A DNA stretch of 64,000 nt from Pedobacter glucosidilyticus DSM 23534 (GCF_000425145.1 NZ_AULF01000006.1:1-64000), one strand, 5' to 3'; shown: positions 17,355 to 27,229, numbered from the stretch's first letter. Made by a program: numbers and translations. Notes: a model not told the origin generated them from the sequence alone.

Positions 17355-18848
17355 AGCATTTTTAATCCTGCTTATTGTTTCTGCTTTACCTAACATTAAA
17401 GCAATATCAAACACTTGTGGACCAAATTTTCCTCCTACCAACATCACTCTAAAAGGTAACATAACTTCGCCAACTTTTAAGTTTTTATCAGCAGCTAAAG
17501 CTTTAAACAAAGTTTCTAAAGTAGCGCTATCTTGAAACTCAATTTCCTCGAATTTTTCTATTAAGCTAGAGAAAAATGCTGCTTTTTCTTCGTTCCATTT
17601 TGGTTTAACAGCATCTTCATCATAAGTAGTTGGTGCTGTGAAAAAGAAAGCACTTTGCTGATAAAAATCTGGTAATAAAGTGCAGCGTTCTTTTACGGCA
17701 TCAATAACTTTTTCTAAGTAAATGTCCTCTGCTGTGATACCTTTTTCGATTAAAATTGGCTTTACATAAGGTAACAAATGACTTGCTGTACTTCTTTTTA
17801 TCCACTCGGCATTGTACCATTTAGCTTTCTCGTAATCAAATTTTGCACCGCCTTTATGGATACGGTCTAAAGAGAATTTTGAAATCAATTCATCTAAAGA
17901 AAATAATTCTTGGTCGGTTCCATCGTTCCAACCTAGCATAGCCAAAAGGTTTATCATGGCTTCTGGCAAGAAACCTACATCTTTAAAACCATCTGCTTTT
18001 TCTTGAGTTTTTGGGTCTATCCAATCTATAGCGTAAACAGGAAAACCTAATCTCTGTCCATCACGCTTGCTTAATTTACCGTGGCCATCGGGCTTTAATA
18101 TTAAAGGTAAATGTGCCCATTCTGGCATATCTGCCTCCCAACCTAAATATTTCCATAATAGAATATGAACCGGGGCAGATGGTAGCCACTCTTCGCCTCT
18201 AAAAGCATGAGATATCTTCATCAGATAATCATCAACCACAACGGCTAAATGATAGGTTGGCATACCATCGGCTTTAAGCAAAACTTTATCGTCAACATCG
18301 TTACTGTTAAAACTTACATCGCCACGTATTAAATCTTTAAAATAAACCTGCTCGTCTTTTGGCATTTTTATTCTGATCACATGTGGTGCTCCTTCTTTGA
18401 TTAGGCTTTCTGCTGCTTCATGAGGTATGGTTAAAGAATTTCTCATTTGCATACGATGGTTATGGTCGTACTTAAAGTTTTCTATAACCTGTCTTTTACT
18501 TTCTAATTCTTCTGGCGTATCAAAAGCATAATAAGCATAACCGTCTTTTACCAGTTGCTCTGCATAAGCTCTATAAATTTCTTTACGTTCGCTTTGTCTG
18601 TAAGGGCCATAAGCGCCACCAACATGCGGACCTTCATCTGGGTTTAGTCCGCACCATTTTAAGCAATTGATGATATAATCTTCTGCACCTTCAACAAAAC
18701 GGGTTTGGTCTGTATCTTCAATTCTTAAAATAAACTCGCCTTGTTGTTGCTTTGCAAAAAGGTAATTAAACAAAATGGTACGTACACCACCTATATGTAA
18801 GCCTCCAGTTGGGCTTGGGGCAAATCTTACCCTAACTTTTTTATCCAT
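17337..18848 (-). CDS. gltX: Glutamyl-tRNA synthetase
   Basis: Charges tRNA-Glu. The 503-residue class I synthetase has the HIGH-type motif FAPSPTGGLHIGG at the N-terminus and the KMSKS-type motif KLSKRDG. An open frame extends 29 codons upstream, but the conserved start MDKKVRVRFAPSPTGG and a promoter -7 element inside the extension support ATG 18846-18848. The terminal 18 bp overlap the 3' end of the convergent DUF4143 ATPase gene. Confidence 0.95.
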   Translation of the reverse strand: MDKKVRVRFAPSPTGGLHIGGVRTILFNYLFAKQQQGEFILRIEDTDQTRFVEGAEDYIINCLKWCGLNPDEGPHVGGAYGPYRQSERKEIYRAYAEQLVKDGYAYYAFDTPEELESKRQVIENFKYDHNHRMQMRNSLTIPHEAAESLIKEGAPHVIRIKMPKDEQVYFKDLIRGDVSFNSNDVDDKVLLKADGMPTYHLAVVVDDYLMKISHAFRGEEWLPSAPVHILLWKYLGWEADMPEWAHLPLILKPDGHGKLSKRDGQRLGFPVYAIDWIDPKTQEKADGFKDVGFLPEAMINLLAMLGWNDGTDQELFSLDELISKFSLDRIHKGGAKFDYEKAKWYNAEWIKRSTASHLLPYVKPILIEKGITAEDIYLEKVIDAVKERCTLLPDFYQQSAFFFTAPTTYDEDAVKPKWNEEKAAFFSSLIEKFEEIEFQDSATLETLFKALAADKNLKVGEVMLPFRVMLVGGKFGPQVFDIALMLGKAETISRIKNALAFFK

Positions 18849-18892
18849 AGCCTTTGAAAATTTAAGCAAATGTTGATGCTTTTCTCTGAAAC

Positions 18893-18900
18893 CAAAGTTA
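18893..18900 (-). promoter_or_regulatory. Promoter -7 element for gltX
   Basis: The minus strand reads TAACTTTG, matching TAnnTTTG, 44 bp upstream of the chosen gltX ATG. A TTG lies about 15 bp further out, closer than the normal 19-bp spacing. Its position argues against the longer gltX frame. Confidence 0.5.
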
Positions 18901-18934
18901 AGAGATAAGCTTGTACAAACCAGCTTTTTTATCA

Positions 18935-19957
18935 TTAATCGGGATTTTTAAGTCCTAAACCTGGTTCATCGCTTAAAATATATTTACCGTCAATAAAATC
19001 TGGTGTTTTAAAAGGGTTATTGGTGGTCATGAAAGGCCCGTCTAAATCGGCCCAATCACATAAAGGAGCCAAAGCCGCCCCGGCTAAGGTAGCCACGCTG
19101 GTTTCACTCATGCAACCAATTAGTATTTTCAAATCATTTGCTCTGGCCATTTTTATCATTTCATAAGCTTCATACAAACCGGCCGATTTCATTAATTTGA
19201 TATTAATACCATGATAAACACCTTTAGCTTTTGTAACATCTGCTAAGCGTTGTATGGCTTCATCGCCGATAATTGGGATAGGACTGCCAGCAGTTATCCA
19301 AGCGTTACCATCTATATTTTCTTTAGGCATAGGTTGCTCTATTAAAATGATGCCTTGTTCTTGCAGCCAAAAAGCCATATCTAAACCTTCATTTTTATCT
19401 GTCCAACCTTGATTAGCATCCACATATAAAGGTAAATCTGTAATATTTCTTATGGTTTGGATGATTTGCTTATCGTTCTCTCTACCTAATTTTACTTTTA
19501 ATAGTTTGAAATCATATTGTAAAGCATCTTCAACTTTTTTGATAATCATTTGAGACTCATCAATACCAATAGTATAAGTTGTTTCTGGTATATTTTGAGG
19601 TATAGAGCCAAAGAAACTGTAACAAGGCTTTTGAGCTATTTTACCAGCCAAATCATACAGAGCAATATCAACTGCGGCTTTTACGGCTGGCATTCCGGCT
19701 GATATTTCATCCATATATTGATGAATAGCGGCAAAATCAAAAGGATAAGTAAAGTTTGATAAATCTAATTTAGATAAAAAAGAACTGGCAGTTTCTTCAT
19801 TTTCGCCCATATAAGGTACCATAGAAGCTTCTCCAATACCGGTATATCCTTCATAAAAAATCTCTACCAGCATGATTGGTGTACTGGTTCTAGAAAATTT
19901 AGCTATGGTAAAAGGAAATTTTAGTAAAAGATTAAAACTCTTGTAACTTATTTTCAT
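18935..19957 (-). CDS. Dipeptide epimerase (L-Ala-D/L-Glu type)
   Basis: Enolase-superfamily, muconate-lactonizing subgroup, 340 residues. Visible active-site elements: the K-x-K base in LLKVKLGREND, metal ligands in YVDANQGW, IEQPMPK and IGDEAIQ, and the second Lys in GINIKLMKSAG. Relatives epimerise L-Ala-D-Glu from murein tripeptide during peptidoglycan recycling, or other dipeptides; specificity is inferred. Its stop lies 86 bp before the gltX ATG on the same strand. Confidence 0.9.
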   Translation of the reverse strand: MKISYKSFNLLLKFPFTIAKFSRTSTPIMLVEIFYEGYTGIGEASMVPYMGENEETASSFLSKLDLSNFTYPFDFAAIHQYMDEISAGMPAVKAAVDIALYDLAGKIAQKPCYSFFGSIPQNIPETTYTIGIDESQMIIKKVEDALQYDFKLLKVKLGRENDKQIIQTIRNITDLPLYVDANQGWTDKNEGLDMAFWLQEQGIILIEQPMPKENIDGNAWITAGSPIPIIGDEAIQRLADVTKAKGVYHGINIKLMKSAGLYEAYEMIKMARANDLKILIGCMSETSVATLAGAALAPLCDWADLDGPFMTTNNPFKTPDFIDGKYILSDEPGLGLKNPD

Positions 19958-20010
19958 GTATTTTCGTCTAAAAATTAAATGTAAAAAATTACCCTTTAAT
20001 TCAACCTTAA

Positions 20011-21147
20011 ATGATAAAGAAATACGCTCTAAATATTGTTCTTATTCTGCTCATTACCATTATAGGCGCTTGTAGCAGTGGAAAAAAACTATTAGAACAG
20101 GGTGATTATGACCGAGCTGTTTATACTGCCGTTGACCGTTTAAAAAGCAGCCCTAGCAACAGAAAAGCCCGCCAAACCTTAGATGCAGCCTTTTCTTACG
20201 CTGTCCAAAGACACTTAAAAAGAATTGATGAAGCTAAAATGAGTACAACTCCTTTTAAATGGGAAAGTGTAGTAAGTGATTATTCTGCTTTAAATAATTT
20301 AGCTAATGCTGTAGAAAATTGTCCGGCTTGTTTAGAGCAAATTCCTAATACTAGAAAATTTATTAGAGAATTAGATGATGCCAAGTTTAATGCCGCCGAA
20401 GAGCGTTACAATGCTGGAAAAAAATTGTTAGCACAAGGAACAAGAGAATCTGCCAGAACTGCTTATGATCATTTCGATAGAGCAAATCTGTTTTATCCTG
20501 ATTTTAAAGATGTTAGAAAACTTTTAGATGATGCTTATTTAGCTGCTGTTTTAAAAGTTATTGTTGAACCTGTACAAGTGAACTCTAGACTATACCAATT
20601 GAGTAATGAGTTCTTTCAAGGTAAAATAGCCGAGTTTATGGCTTCTTATGAAGAACGTAGCTTTATTAAATTCTACAGTCCTGAAGAAGCAAAAAAAATG
20701 AAATTAAAAGCAGATCATTTGTTAAGTTTAAGCTTTGATGATTTTGTTGTTGGACAAACTTATGTGAAGGAACGCATTCAAGATGTAAAAAGAGACAGCG
20801 TAAAACTTGGCGAAACTACACAGAAAAGACCTGTATATGGAACAGTAAAAGCCCGAGTTACTACATTTGAAAAAACTATTAGCTCATCTGGCTTATTAGA
20901 TTTTAGAATAAGAGACTTTAATAATGGCAGAATTATATCGCAAGAGAAAATGCCTGGAACTTTTATCTGGAGAGATATTTGGGGTACTTTTAATGGTGAT
21001 GAAAGAGCACTTTCTGATGAAGAAAGAAGAATTTGCAGAAGAAGAGAAATTATGCCTCCGCCACCTCAAGATTTATTTATAGAGTTTACAAAACCTATTT
21101 ACAGTCAATTAACTACCAAAATAAGAAGTTTTTATAACCGCTATTAA
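20011..21147 (+). CDS. Lipoprotein with TPR-like helical region, function unknown
   Basis: A 378-residue lipoprotein: signal peptide IVLILLITIIGAC with lipobox Cys at residue 21, followed by SSGKKLLEQGDYDRAV, a tetratricopeptide-like helix pair, and a second similar segment (AEERYNAGKKLLAQGTRESARTAYDHF). The C-terminal half is mixed and includes PGTFIWRDIWGTFNGDERAL. It resembles hypothetical lipoproteins of Bacteroidota; no enzyme motif seen. Divergent from the epimerase gene. Confidence 0.8.
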   Translation: MIKKYALNIVLILLITIIGACSSGKKLLEQGDYDRAVYTAVDRLKSSPSNRKARQTLDAAFSYAVQRHLKRIDEAKMSTTPFKWESVVSDYSALNNLANAVENCPACLEQIPNTRKFIRELDDAKFNAAEERYNAGKKLLAQGTRESARTAYDHFDRANLFYPDFKDVRKLLDDAYLAAVLKVIVEPVQVNSRLYQLSNEFFQGKIAEFMASYEERSFIKFYSPEEAKKMKLKADHLLSLSFDDFVVGQTYVKERIQDVKRDSVKLGETTQKRPVYGTVKARVTTFEKTISSSGLLDFRIRDFNNGRIISQEKMPGTFIWRDIWGTFNGDERALSDEERRICRRREIMPPPPQDLFIEFTKPIYSQLTTKIRSFYNRY

Positions 21148-21207
21148 TTTTGGTATAATTTTATATTTAAACTTGTAAAAAATTAACGTACATAAATAAA
21201 CACATAT

Positions 21208-21981
21208 ATGGAATGGATTACTAATCCAGAAATCTGGATTTCACTTTTAACCTTAACAGTTTTAGAAATCGTATTAGGTATAGATAATATTGTATTTATA
21301 TCTATTCTTGCTGGTAAATTACCAGTAGACCAACAAAAGAAAGCCAGGTCTGTAGGTTTGGCCTTAGCCATGATTACTAGAATATTATTGCTTCTTTCTT
21401 TAAGTTGGGTGATGTCTCTAACAGCTACACTATTTAACATGGCTGAATGGTTTGGAGTTAACGATAGTAATTTATTATCTAAATTTGCAATCTCTGGTAG
21501 AGATCTCATTTTACTTCTGGGAGGCTTGTTTTTAATTTATAAAAGCACCCACGAAATTCATGAAAAGTTAGAAGGCGATGAAGGAGACCATTCAGTAAAA
21601 AAAGTGTACTCTTTTACCGGGGTTATCATCCAAATTTTAATTCTAGATATAGTATTCTCTTTAGACTCAGTTATTACAGCAGTGGGTATGGCTGATGAAA
21701 TTATGGTCATGATAGCCGCTGTGACTATAGCTGTAATTGTAATGATGTTTTCAGCAGCTTCTATTTCTAACTTTGTTAATAAGCATCCAACAGTTAAAAT
21801 GTTAGCATTATCTTTCTTATTACTCATAGGTTTTTCTTTAGTAGCAGAGGGCTTAGACCAGCACATCCCTAAAGGATACATTTATTTTGCTATGGCTTTC
21901 TCTGTATTGGTAGAAGTATTAAACCTAAAGTCTAAGAAAAAATCAAACCCGGTAGAATTAAGAAATACCCCGCAAGAATAA
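21208..21981 (+). CDS. TerC-family membrane protein
   Basis: A 257-residue integral membrane protein with about seven helices. The TerC signature is plain: LTVLEIVLGIDNIVFISIL at the N-terminus and ILDIVFSLDSVITAVGM later, each with the acidic residues of the family. Members (TerC, Alx, MeeF/MeeY) export Mn(II) or help metallate secreted enzymes. No tellurite gene cluster is nearby, so a tellurite-resistance role should not be assumed. Ends with a terminator. Confidence 0.92.
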   Translation: MEWITNPEIWISLLTLTVLEIVLGIDNIVFISILAGKLPVDQQKKARSVGLALAMITRILLLLSLSWVMSLTATLFNMAEWFGVNDSNLLSKFAISGRDLILLLGGLFLIYKSTHEIHEKLEGDEGDHSVKKVYSFTGVIIQILILDIVFSLDSVITAVGMADEIMVMIAAVTIAVIVMMFSAASISNFVNKHPTVKMLALSFLLLIGFSLVAEGLDQHIPKGYIYFAMAFSVLVEVLNLKSKKKSNPVELRNTPQE

Positions 21982-21984
21982 TTT

Positions 21985-22012
21985 AAAGCCTCCTTTATGG
22001 AGGCTTTTTTTT
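21985..22012 (+). terminator. Intrinsic terminator after terC-like gene
   Basis: Nine-base-pair stem AAAGCCTCC / GGAGGCTTT with a five-base loop, followed by eight Ts in a row counting the stem end. Confidence 0.92.
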
Positions 22013-22094
22013 GACATCTATTTAAAAACTACTACCTTAATAGCTTGTTATATTGTAAGCTTCAAAAACGCTCCGCATCTTTAACATATTCAAC

Positions 22095-23780
22095 ATGTAT
22101 AAAAAAATTAAGCTTCTAACCGTTTTGCTAAGTATTGCTTTTCTAGCATTCTCTTTCAAAACAGATTTATTTCAAGTTTCTAAGAATCTTGACATTTTCG
22201 CATCGGTATATAAAGAACTTAATCTCAATTATGTGGATGAGGTAAATTCTGCAAAACTTATCAAAACAAGTATTGACGCTATGCTGAGTGATTTAGACCC
22301 TTATACGGAGTTTGTGCCAGAATCTGAGATTGAAGATTACCGAATGAAATATGTAAGCACCCAATATGGTGGTATTGGTGCAGCAGTTATTCATAGAGAT
22401 GGACGTGTTTTTATATCAGACCCATTTGAAGGCTACCCAGCACAAAAAGCAGATTTAAAAGCTGGTGATGAAATTATTGCTATTAACGACCAAATCCTAA
22501 AAGGCAAAAATAACGACCAAGTAAGTTTATTACTGAAAGGACCAAAAGAAACTCCTGTAAAATTAAAACTAGCCAGAGATGGTAAGGTATTTGAAAAAGA
22601 AATTAAAAGAGCAGATATTAAACAACCCAACGTAAGTTATTACGGCATGATTGGTAATACAGCTTATATCAAATTAGACAAATTTTTAGAAAACTCTGCC
22701 CAAGAGGTTAAAGATGCTTTGGTAGAGCTTAAGAAAAATAATCCAACAGGCTTAATCATAGATCTTAGAAATAATGGTGGTGGTATTTTACAAGAAGCCG
22801 TAAAAATTGTAAACTTGTTTGTGGGCAAAGATGTTGAAGTGGTATCTCAGAAAGGAAAAAATCCAGAAAAGAATATCAATTATAAAACATTTTTATCCGC
22901 TCTTGAGCCAGATTTACCTTTAGCTATTTTAATCAATAATAGGTCTGCATCTGCATCAGAAATTGTTGCCGGCTCTTTGCAGGATTTAGACAGAGCAATT
23001 ATTATTGGTCAGCGTAGTTTTGGAAAAGGTTTGGTACAACAAACCTTTAATTTACCTTACAATACGCTGGTAAAAGTAACAGTTGCCAAATACTATACCT
23101 CATCCGGAAGGTGCATTCAGGCTTTGGATTATGCCCACCGTACAGAAGATGGTGTGGTAGAAAAAGTGTCAGACTCTTTAATTAACGAGTATAAAACCAA
23201 AGGCGGTCGTTTAGTTTATGATGGCAGCGGTATCTATCCTGATATCAATATTGAGCCTTATAAGTATCATCAAATTACCCAAACCCTAGTATCTAAATAC
23301 CATGTGTTTGATTTTGGAAATCTGTTTGTAAAAAACAACCCTACTATTACTTCTGCACCAGACTTTAAACTATCTGATGCTGATTATAACAGTTTTTTAA
23401 CCTTTATAAAAGATAAGAATATTACTTATAAAACATCCTCAGAAAGACTTTTAGCCAATTTGAAAGAAGAAGCACAAAAAGAAAAGAAATTAAACGATGT
23501 AAAAGCAGAAATAGAAGCTTTACAAAACACTTTAAGTAATAGTAAAAAGGCAGATTTAACAACCCATAAAGCAGAGATTATGCGAGTTTTAGAATCTGAA
23601 ATTGTACAACGCTATTACTATGAGAAAGGGCGTATTGTACAAACTTTCCAGTACGATGAAGAGATCAAAAAAGCAAAAGAGTTTTTTAACGATAAACAAA
23701 AATACAATGCCGTTTTGGCTGGCTTAGGCAACTATAAAACCATAGGTAAACCAGTAAAAGTTGTAGCGAAAGCTGATTAA
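22095..23780 (+). CDS. S41-family C-terminal processing protease
   Basis: A 561-residue CtpA-type periplasmic protease. N-terminal signal/anchor segment (LLTVLLSIAFLAFSF), helical cap (DLDPYTEFVPESE), PDZ domain (GIGAAVIHRDGRVFISDP to LKGPKETPVKL), then the Ser/Lys catalytic core: LRNNGGGILQEAV, catalytic Ser in RSASASEIVAG, and catalytic Lys in RSFGKGLVQQTF. The C-terminal ~130 residues form a helical extension. It is one of two S41 proteases in the window; the other (50123-52189) is the longer Tsp type. Confidence 0.93.
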   Translation: MYKKIKLLTVLLSIAFLAFSFKTDLFQVSKNLDIFASVYKELNLNYVDEVNSAKLIKTSIDAMLSDLDPYTEFVPESEIEDYRMKYVSTQYGGIGAAVIHRDGRVFISDPFEGYPAQKADLKAGDEIIAINDQILKGKNNDQVSLLLKGPKETPVKLKLARDGKVFEKEIKRADIKQPNVSYYGMIGNTAYIKLDKFLENSAQEVKDALVELKKNNPTGLIIDLRNNGGGILQEAVKIVNLFVGKDVEVVSQKGKNPEKNINYKTFLSALEPDLPLAILINNRSASASEIVAGSLQDLDRAIIIGQRSFGKGLVQQTFNLPYNTLVKVTVAKYYTSSGRCIQALDYAHRTEDGVVEKVSDSLINEYKTKGGRLVYDGSGIYPDINIEPYKYHQITQTLVSKYHVFDFGNLFVKNNPTITSAPDFKLSDADYNSFLTFIKDKNITYKTSSERLLANLKEEAQKEKKLNDVKAEIEALQNTLSNSKKADLTTHKAEIMRVLESEIVQRYYYEKGRIVQTFQYDEEIKKAKEFFNDKQKYNAVLAGLGNYKTIGKPVKVVAKAD

Positions 23781-23784
23781 AATA

Positions 23785-23806
23785 AAAGCGGTTATTAAGC
23801 CGCTTT
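23785..23806. terminator. Bidirectional terminator
   Basis: Hairpin AAAGCGG / CCGCTTT between the convergent S41 protease and TonB-C genes, with A/T-rich flanks on both sides. Confidence 0.75.
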
Positions 23807-23811
23807 ATCAT

Positions 23812-24645
23812 TTATTTTTTCAGCGGTTCTGATATTTCTACAGTTTTAAAGGAGGTAAATTTAAAAGCCATAGTTTTACTACTCCTTACTGGAATTTCAT
23901 TGATAGAACCTGACACCCATTTACGAGATAGAGCTAATAACCTTGTTATTTCCTCATCAAAACCAAAACCGCCAGGTCTTAACACTTTTATATCCGTTAA
24001 ACTACCCTCTTTATCCACAACAAAACTCACGAGCACCACTTTTTCTAAGTCTTTGTTTAATGCTCCAGTAGGATATTGTAAGTTGTTATTTAAGAAACCC
24101 TCAAATTCTTTAAAGCCTTTAGCTGGCTCTGCCTGATTATGGTTTAATTTATAAACTACATCTAAATTTTCAGGTAAGGGAGGGCTAAAAAGCTTAATTT
24201 TAAGGTCTGGATTATTGTTTTCTAAGGAAAATGTAATATTTAATCTTCTATTTACCCGAACTTTTTCGCCGTTTTTTACGCCACTTTTCCATTTTTTAGC
24301 TAAGGATAACAATCTTTTAGCTTCCTCCCCAAGACCAGAACCTTTAACATTTCTAGTTATAGAAATATCACTTAAACTCCCGTCTTTTTCTACTATAAAA
24401 TCCAAATGAATTAATCCTACAATATTATTCTCTAAAGCATTTTTAGGATACTTAAGATTTTCTTTCATCAACTTTTCAAGCCCCTCTAAGCCATCCAGAT
24501 ATACGGGGCTTTCATCTACTTGTACATAAACATAATCGGCTTTATGATTAGCTTCCTTTTGTTGAGCGTAAAAATCATTTGCATAAGAGAAAGTTGACAA
24601 CATAAAACATGTTGTACAAGCTATAGCCTTGATTAAATTTTTCAT
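23812..24645 (-). CDS. Periplasmic protein with two TonB C-terminal domains
   Basis: About 277 residues: a signal peptide ending near STFSYA, then two similar TonB-C-like domains. Each has the pattern (L)KYPKNAL... / LQYPTGAL..., then VEKDGSLSDI or VDKEGSLTDI and a final W-x-x-G (KKWKSG, RKWVSG). There is no proline-rich linker, and the only hydrophobic segment looks like a cleavable signal, so it is not a normal ExbB-linked TonB. ATG 24645 was chosen because it starts directly at the signal peptide. Role unknown; related C-terminal domain occurs in the M56 protein at 27302-28870. Confidence 0.8.
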   Translation of the reverse strand: MKNLIKAIACTTCFMLSTFSYANDFYAQQKEANHKADYVYVQVDESPVYLDGLEGLEKLMKENLKYPKNALENNIVGLIHLDFIVEKDGSLSDISITRNVKGSGLGEEAKRLLSLAKKWKSGVKNGEKVRVNRRLNITFSLENNNPDLKIKLFSPPLPENLDVVYKLNHNQAEPAKGFKEFEGFLNNNLQYPTGALNKDLEKVVLVSFVVDKEGSLTDIKVLRPGGFGFDEEITRLLALSRKWVSGSINEIPVRSSKTMAFKFTSFKTVEISEPLKK

Positions 24646-24736
24646 AAATAGGGTAATTGGTTTAAAAACCAAAGAAACATATTGTTTTCTAAAATATCAA
24701 TAGTTAATACCTAAATTGCTTTTTTAAAAATCAGAT

Positions 24737-26137
24737 ATGAAAATAACTTTTCATGGTGCTGCACAAACAGTTACCGGCAGTAAACATTTATTAGAACTAG
24801 CCAATGGCAAAAAAATTCTTTTAGACTGTGGCATGTTCCAAGGGCATGGAAAACAAACGGGAGAATGGAATTTACACTTCGGTTTTCAGCCTTCTGAGGT
24901 TGATTTTCTGATTTTATCTCATGCACATATAGACCATTCTGGTTTAATGCCTCGCTTAGTTGCGGAAGGTTTTACTGGCGATATTATTTGCACACCAGCT
25001 ACCAGAGAGCTTTGTAAAATCATGCTTCAGGATGCAGCAAAAATTCAAGAGTCAGACGCTAAATTCATCAACAAAAAAAGAACAAAACTGAATAAAAATT
25101 TAGTAGAGCCACTTTATACTATGGAAGATGCTTTGTTAGCCCTTTCATTTTTTAAAAGGGTAAAATACAACCAGCCTTATACGATAACAGATGGTGTTGA
25201 ACTTTTATTTACAGATGCTGGCCACATTATAGGCAGTGCAGCCGTACATTTAGATATTACAGAAAATAATAAAACCACTAAAATAACCTTTAGTGGCGAT
25301 GTTGGCCGTTATAACGATTTACTATTAAAATCTCCAGCACCATTTAGACAAGCAGATTACGTTATCCTTGAAAGCACCTACGGAGATAGTTTACACGATA
25401 CGACCATGCCAACAGAAGGTAAACTATTAGAAGTAATTCAAGACACCTGTATTCAAAGAAGAGGAAAAGTTATTATTCCTGCTTTTAGTGTTGGGCGCAC
25501 TCAAGAAATACTATATGCGCTTAACAGTTTAGAATTAAAAGGCGTTTTGCCTAAGGTAAAATACTATGTAGATAGCCCTTTATCAGAAAAAGCTACTTTA
25601 GTGGTAAAAGCGCATCCTTGGAATTTTAACGATAAAGTACAAGAGGTTTTAAAACATGATGATGATCCTTTTGATTTTGAAGGATTATCTTTTATTGAAG
25701 ATACCGAAGCTTCTATAGCTTTAAATGAAGATCAAACACCCATGGTTATTATTTCTGCATCGGGTATGGCTGAGGCTGGCAGGGTAAAACATCATATCAA
25801 AAACAATATAGAAAATCCAAATTGTACCGTCTTATTAGTGGGCTATAGTGAATCTGGATCTTTAGCTGGGCGGTTAAAAAGTGGTGTTAACCCAGTATCT
25901 ATCTTTGGCGACTACTATCAAGTAAATGCGAAAATAGTAAGTATACAAACTATGAGTGCCCATGGCGATCAAAAAGATTTAATCCGTTTTATCGAAAATC
26001 AAGATAAAATGCTCACTAAAAAAATATTTTTAGTACATGGCGAGCCCGATACACAACAAATTTTTAAACAAAAATTGCATGAAAAAGGCTTTCTAAACAT
26101 AGAAATACCCCATCGCCATCAAAGTTTTGAAATTTAA
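24737..26137 (+). CDS. Beta-CASP metallo-beta-lactamase-fold hydrolase (RNA-processing type)
   Basis: A 466-residue protein. The MBL core has the zinc motif SHAHIDHSG (about residue 60), GHIIGSA and SGDVG; the beta-CASP region contains PAFSVGRTQEILYAL; the C-terminal RMMBL segment has TMSAHGDQKDLIRF and LVHGEPD. This is the CPSF-73/RNase J-related group predicted to act on RNA as exo- or endonuclease. The bacterial stand-alone form has no settled substrate. Single gene, no operon partner. Confidence 0.9.
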   Translation: MKITFHGAAQTVTGSKHLLELANGKKILLDCGMFQGHGKQTGEWNLHFGFQPSEVDFLILSHAHIDHSGLMPRLVAEGFTGDIICTPATRELCKIMLQDAAKIQESDAKFINKKRTKLNKNLVEPLYTMEDALLALSFFKRVKYNQPYTITDGVELLFTDAGHIIGSAAVHLDITENNKTTKITFSGDVGRYNDLLLKSPAPFRQADYVILESTYGDSLHDTTMPTEGKLLEVIQDTCIQRRGKVIIPAFSVGRTQEILYALNSLELKGVLPKVKYYVDSPLSEKATLVVKAHPWNFNDKVQEVLKHDDDPFDFEGLSFIEDTEASIALNEDQTPMVIISASGMAEAGRVKHHIKNNIENPNCTVLLVGYSESGSLAGRLKSGVNPVSIFGDYYQVNAKIVSIQTMSAHGDQKDLIRFIENQDKMLTKKIFLVHGEPDTQQIFKQKLHEKGFLNIEIPHRHQSFEI

Positions 26138-26181
26138 GCCACAGTTTGGTAAAAAATAGATTTCTAAGCACATAACACTAA

Positions 26182-26211
26182 TTGCAATTCAGGCAACAAT
26201 ATTTATATTTG
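26182..26211 (+). promoter_or_regulatory. Consensus Bacteroidota promoter of pdhB
   Basis: TTG at 26182-26184 (-33) and TATATTTG at 26204-26211 (-7) are separated by exactly 19 bases, the best full promoter match in the window. Transcription would start near 26217, giving a leader of about 26 bases. Confidence 0.75.
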
Positions 26212-26242
26212 CGTTCCGTAAATTCAGATTTAAGATATAGTA

Positions 26243-27229
26243 ATGAGAGTAATACAATACAGAGAAGCACTTCGTGAAGCCATGAACGAAGAAATGCGCA
26301 AAGACGATAAAATTTTCTTAATGGGCGAAGAAGTTGCCGAGTACAACGGTGCTTACAAGGTTAGCCAAGGTATGCTTGATGAATTTGGTCCAAAAAGAAT
26401 TATTGATACGCCTATTGCCGAGCTTGGTTTTGCTGGTATTGCTATTGGTGCTGCCATGAATGGCTTACGCCCAATTGTAGAATTCATGACTTTTAACTTC
26501 TCTTTAGTTGCAATAGACCAAATTATTAATGGTGCAGCTAAAATGTTATCTATGTCTGGTGGTCAAATTTCTGTACCAATTGTTTTTAGAGGCCCTACTG
26601 GTAACGCTGGACAATTAGGCGCACAACACTCTCAAAATTTCGAGAACTGGTTTGCTAACTGCCCTGGTTTAAAAGTGGTAGTTCCATCAAACCCTTATGA
26701 TGCAAAAGGCTTATTAAAATCATCTATTATAGATCCAGATCCGGTTATTTATATGGAGTCTGAGTTGATGTATGGCGATAAAGGAGAAGTCCCAGAAGAA
26801 GAGTATTACATAGAAATTGGTAAAGCAAAAGTTGTTAAAGAAGGAACCGATGTAACTATTGTTTCTTTCGGTAAAATGATGAGCAGAGTAATAGAACCTG
26901 CTGTAGAAGCATTAAATAAAGAAGGAATTAATGTAGAAGTAATAGACCTTAGAACCGTAAGGCCAATTGATTTTGAAACCATTTTAACTTCTGTTAAAAA
27001 AACAAACAGACTGGTAGTAGTTGAAGAGGCTTGGCCGCTAGCTTCTATTTCATCTGAAATAGCTTTCCACGTACAAAAAAATGCTTTTGATTATTTAGAC
27101 GCACCAGTTTTACGTATCACTTGTGCTGATGTTCCTTTACCTTATGCTCCTACGCTAATTGCAGCAAGTTTACCAAATGCAGACCGTGTTGTTAAAGCGG
27201 TTAAAGAAGTAATGTACATTAACAAATAA
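26243..27229 (+). CDS. pdhB: Pyruvate dehydrogenase E1 component, beta subunit
   Basis: Beta chain of the thiamine-diphosphate E1 that decarboxylates pyruvate for acetyl-CoA. The 328-residue protein shows MGEEVAEYNGAYKVSQGM, GLRPIVEFMTFNF, GPTGNAGQLGAQHSQ and the C-terminal transketolase domain (VIDLRTVRPIDFETI, VEEAWP). The alpha subunit and E2/E3 are not adjacent, so the complex is encoded at several loci. Strong promoter upstream and bidirectional terminator downstream mark a single-gene unit. Confidence 0.95.
   Translation: MRVIQYREALREAMNEEMRKDDKIFLMGEEVAEYNGAYKVSQGMLDEFGPKRIIDTPIAELGFAGIAIGAAMNGLRPIVEFMTFNFSLVAIDQIINGAAKMLSMSGGQISVPIVFRGPTGNAGQLGAQHSQNFENWFANCPGLKVVVPSNPYDAKGLLKSSIIDPDPVIYMESELMYGDKGEVPEEEYYIEIGKAKVVKEGTDVTIVSFGKMMSRVIEPAVEALNKEGINVEVIDLRTVRPIDFETILTSVKKTNRLVVVEEAWPLASISSEIAFHVQKNAFDYLDAPVLRITCADVPLPYAPTLIAASLPNADRVVKAVKEVMYINK

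Noticed and set aside
21208-21981. Tellurite-resistance locus
   Set aside because: Only the TerC-like gene is present, no other ter genes; TerC-family proteins more often handle manganese.
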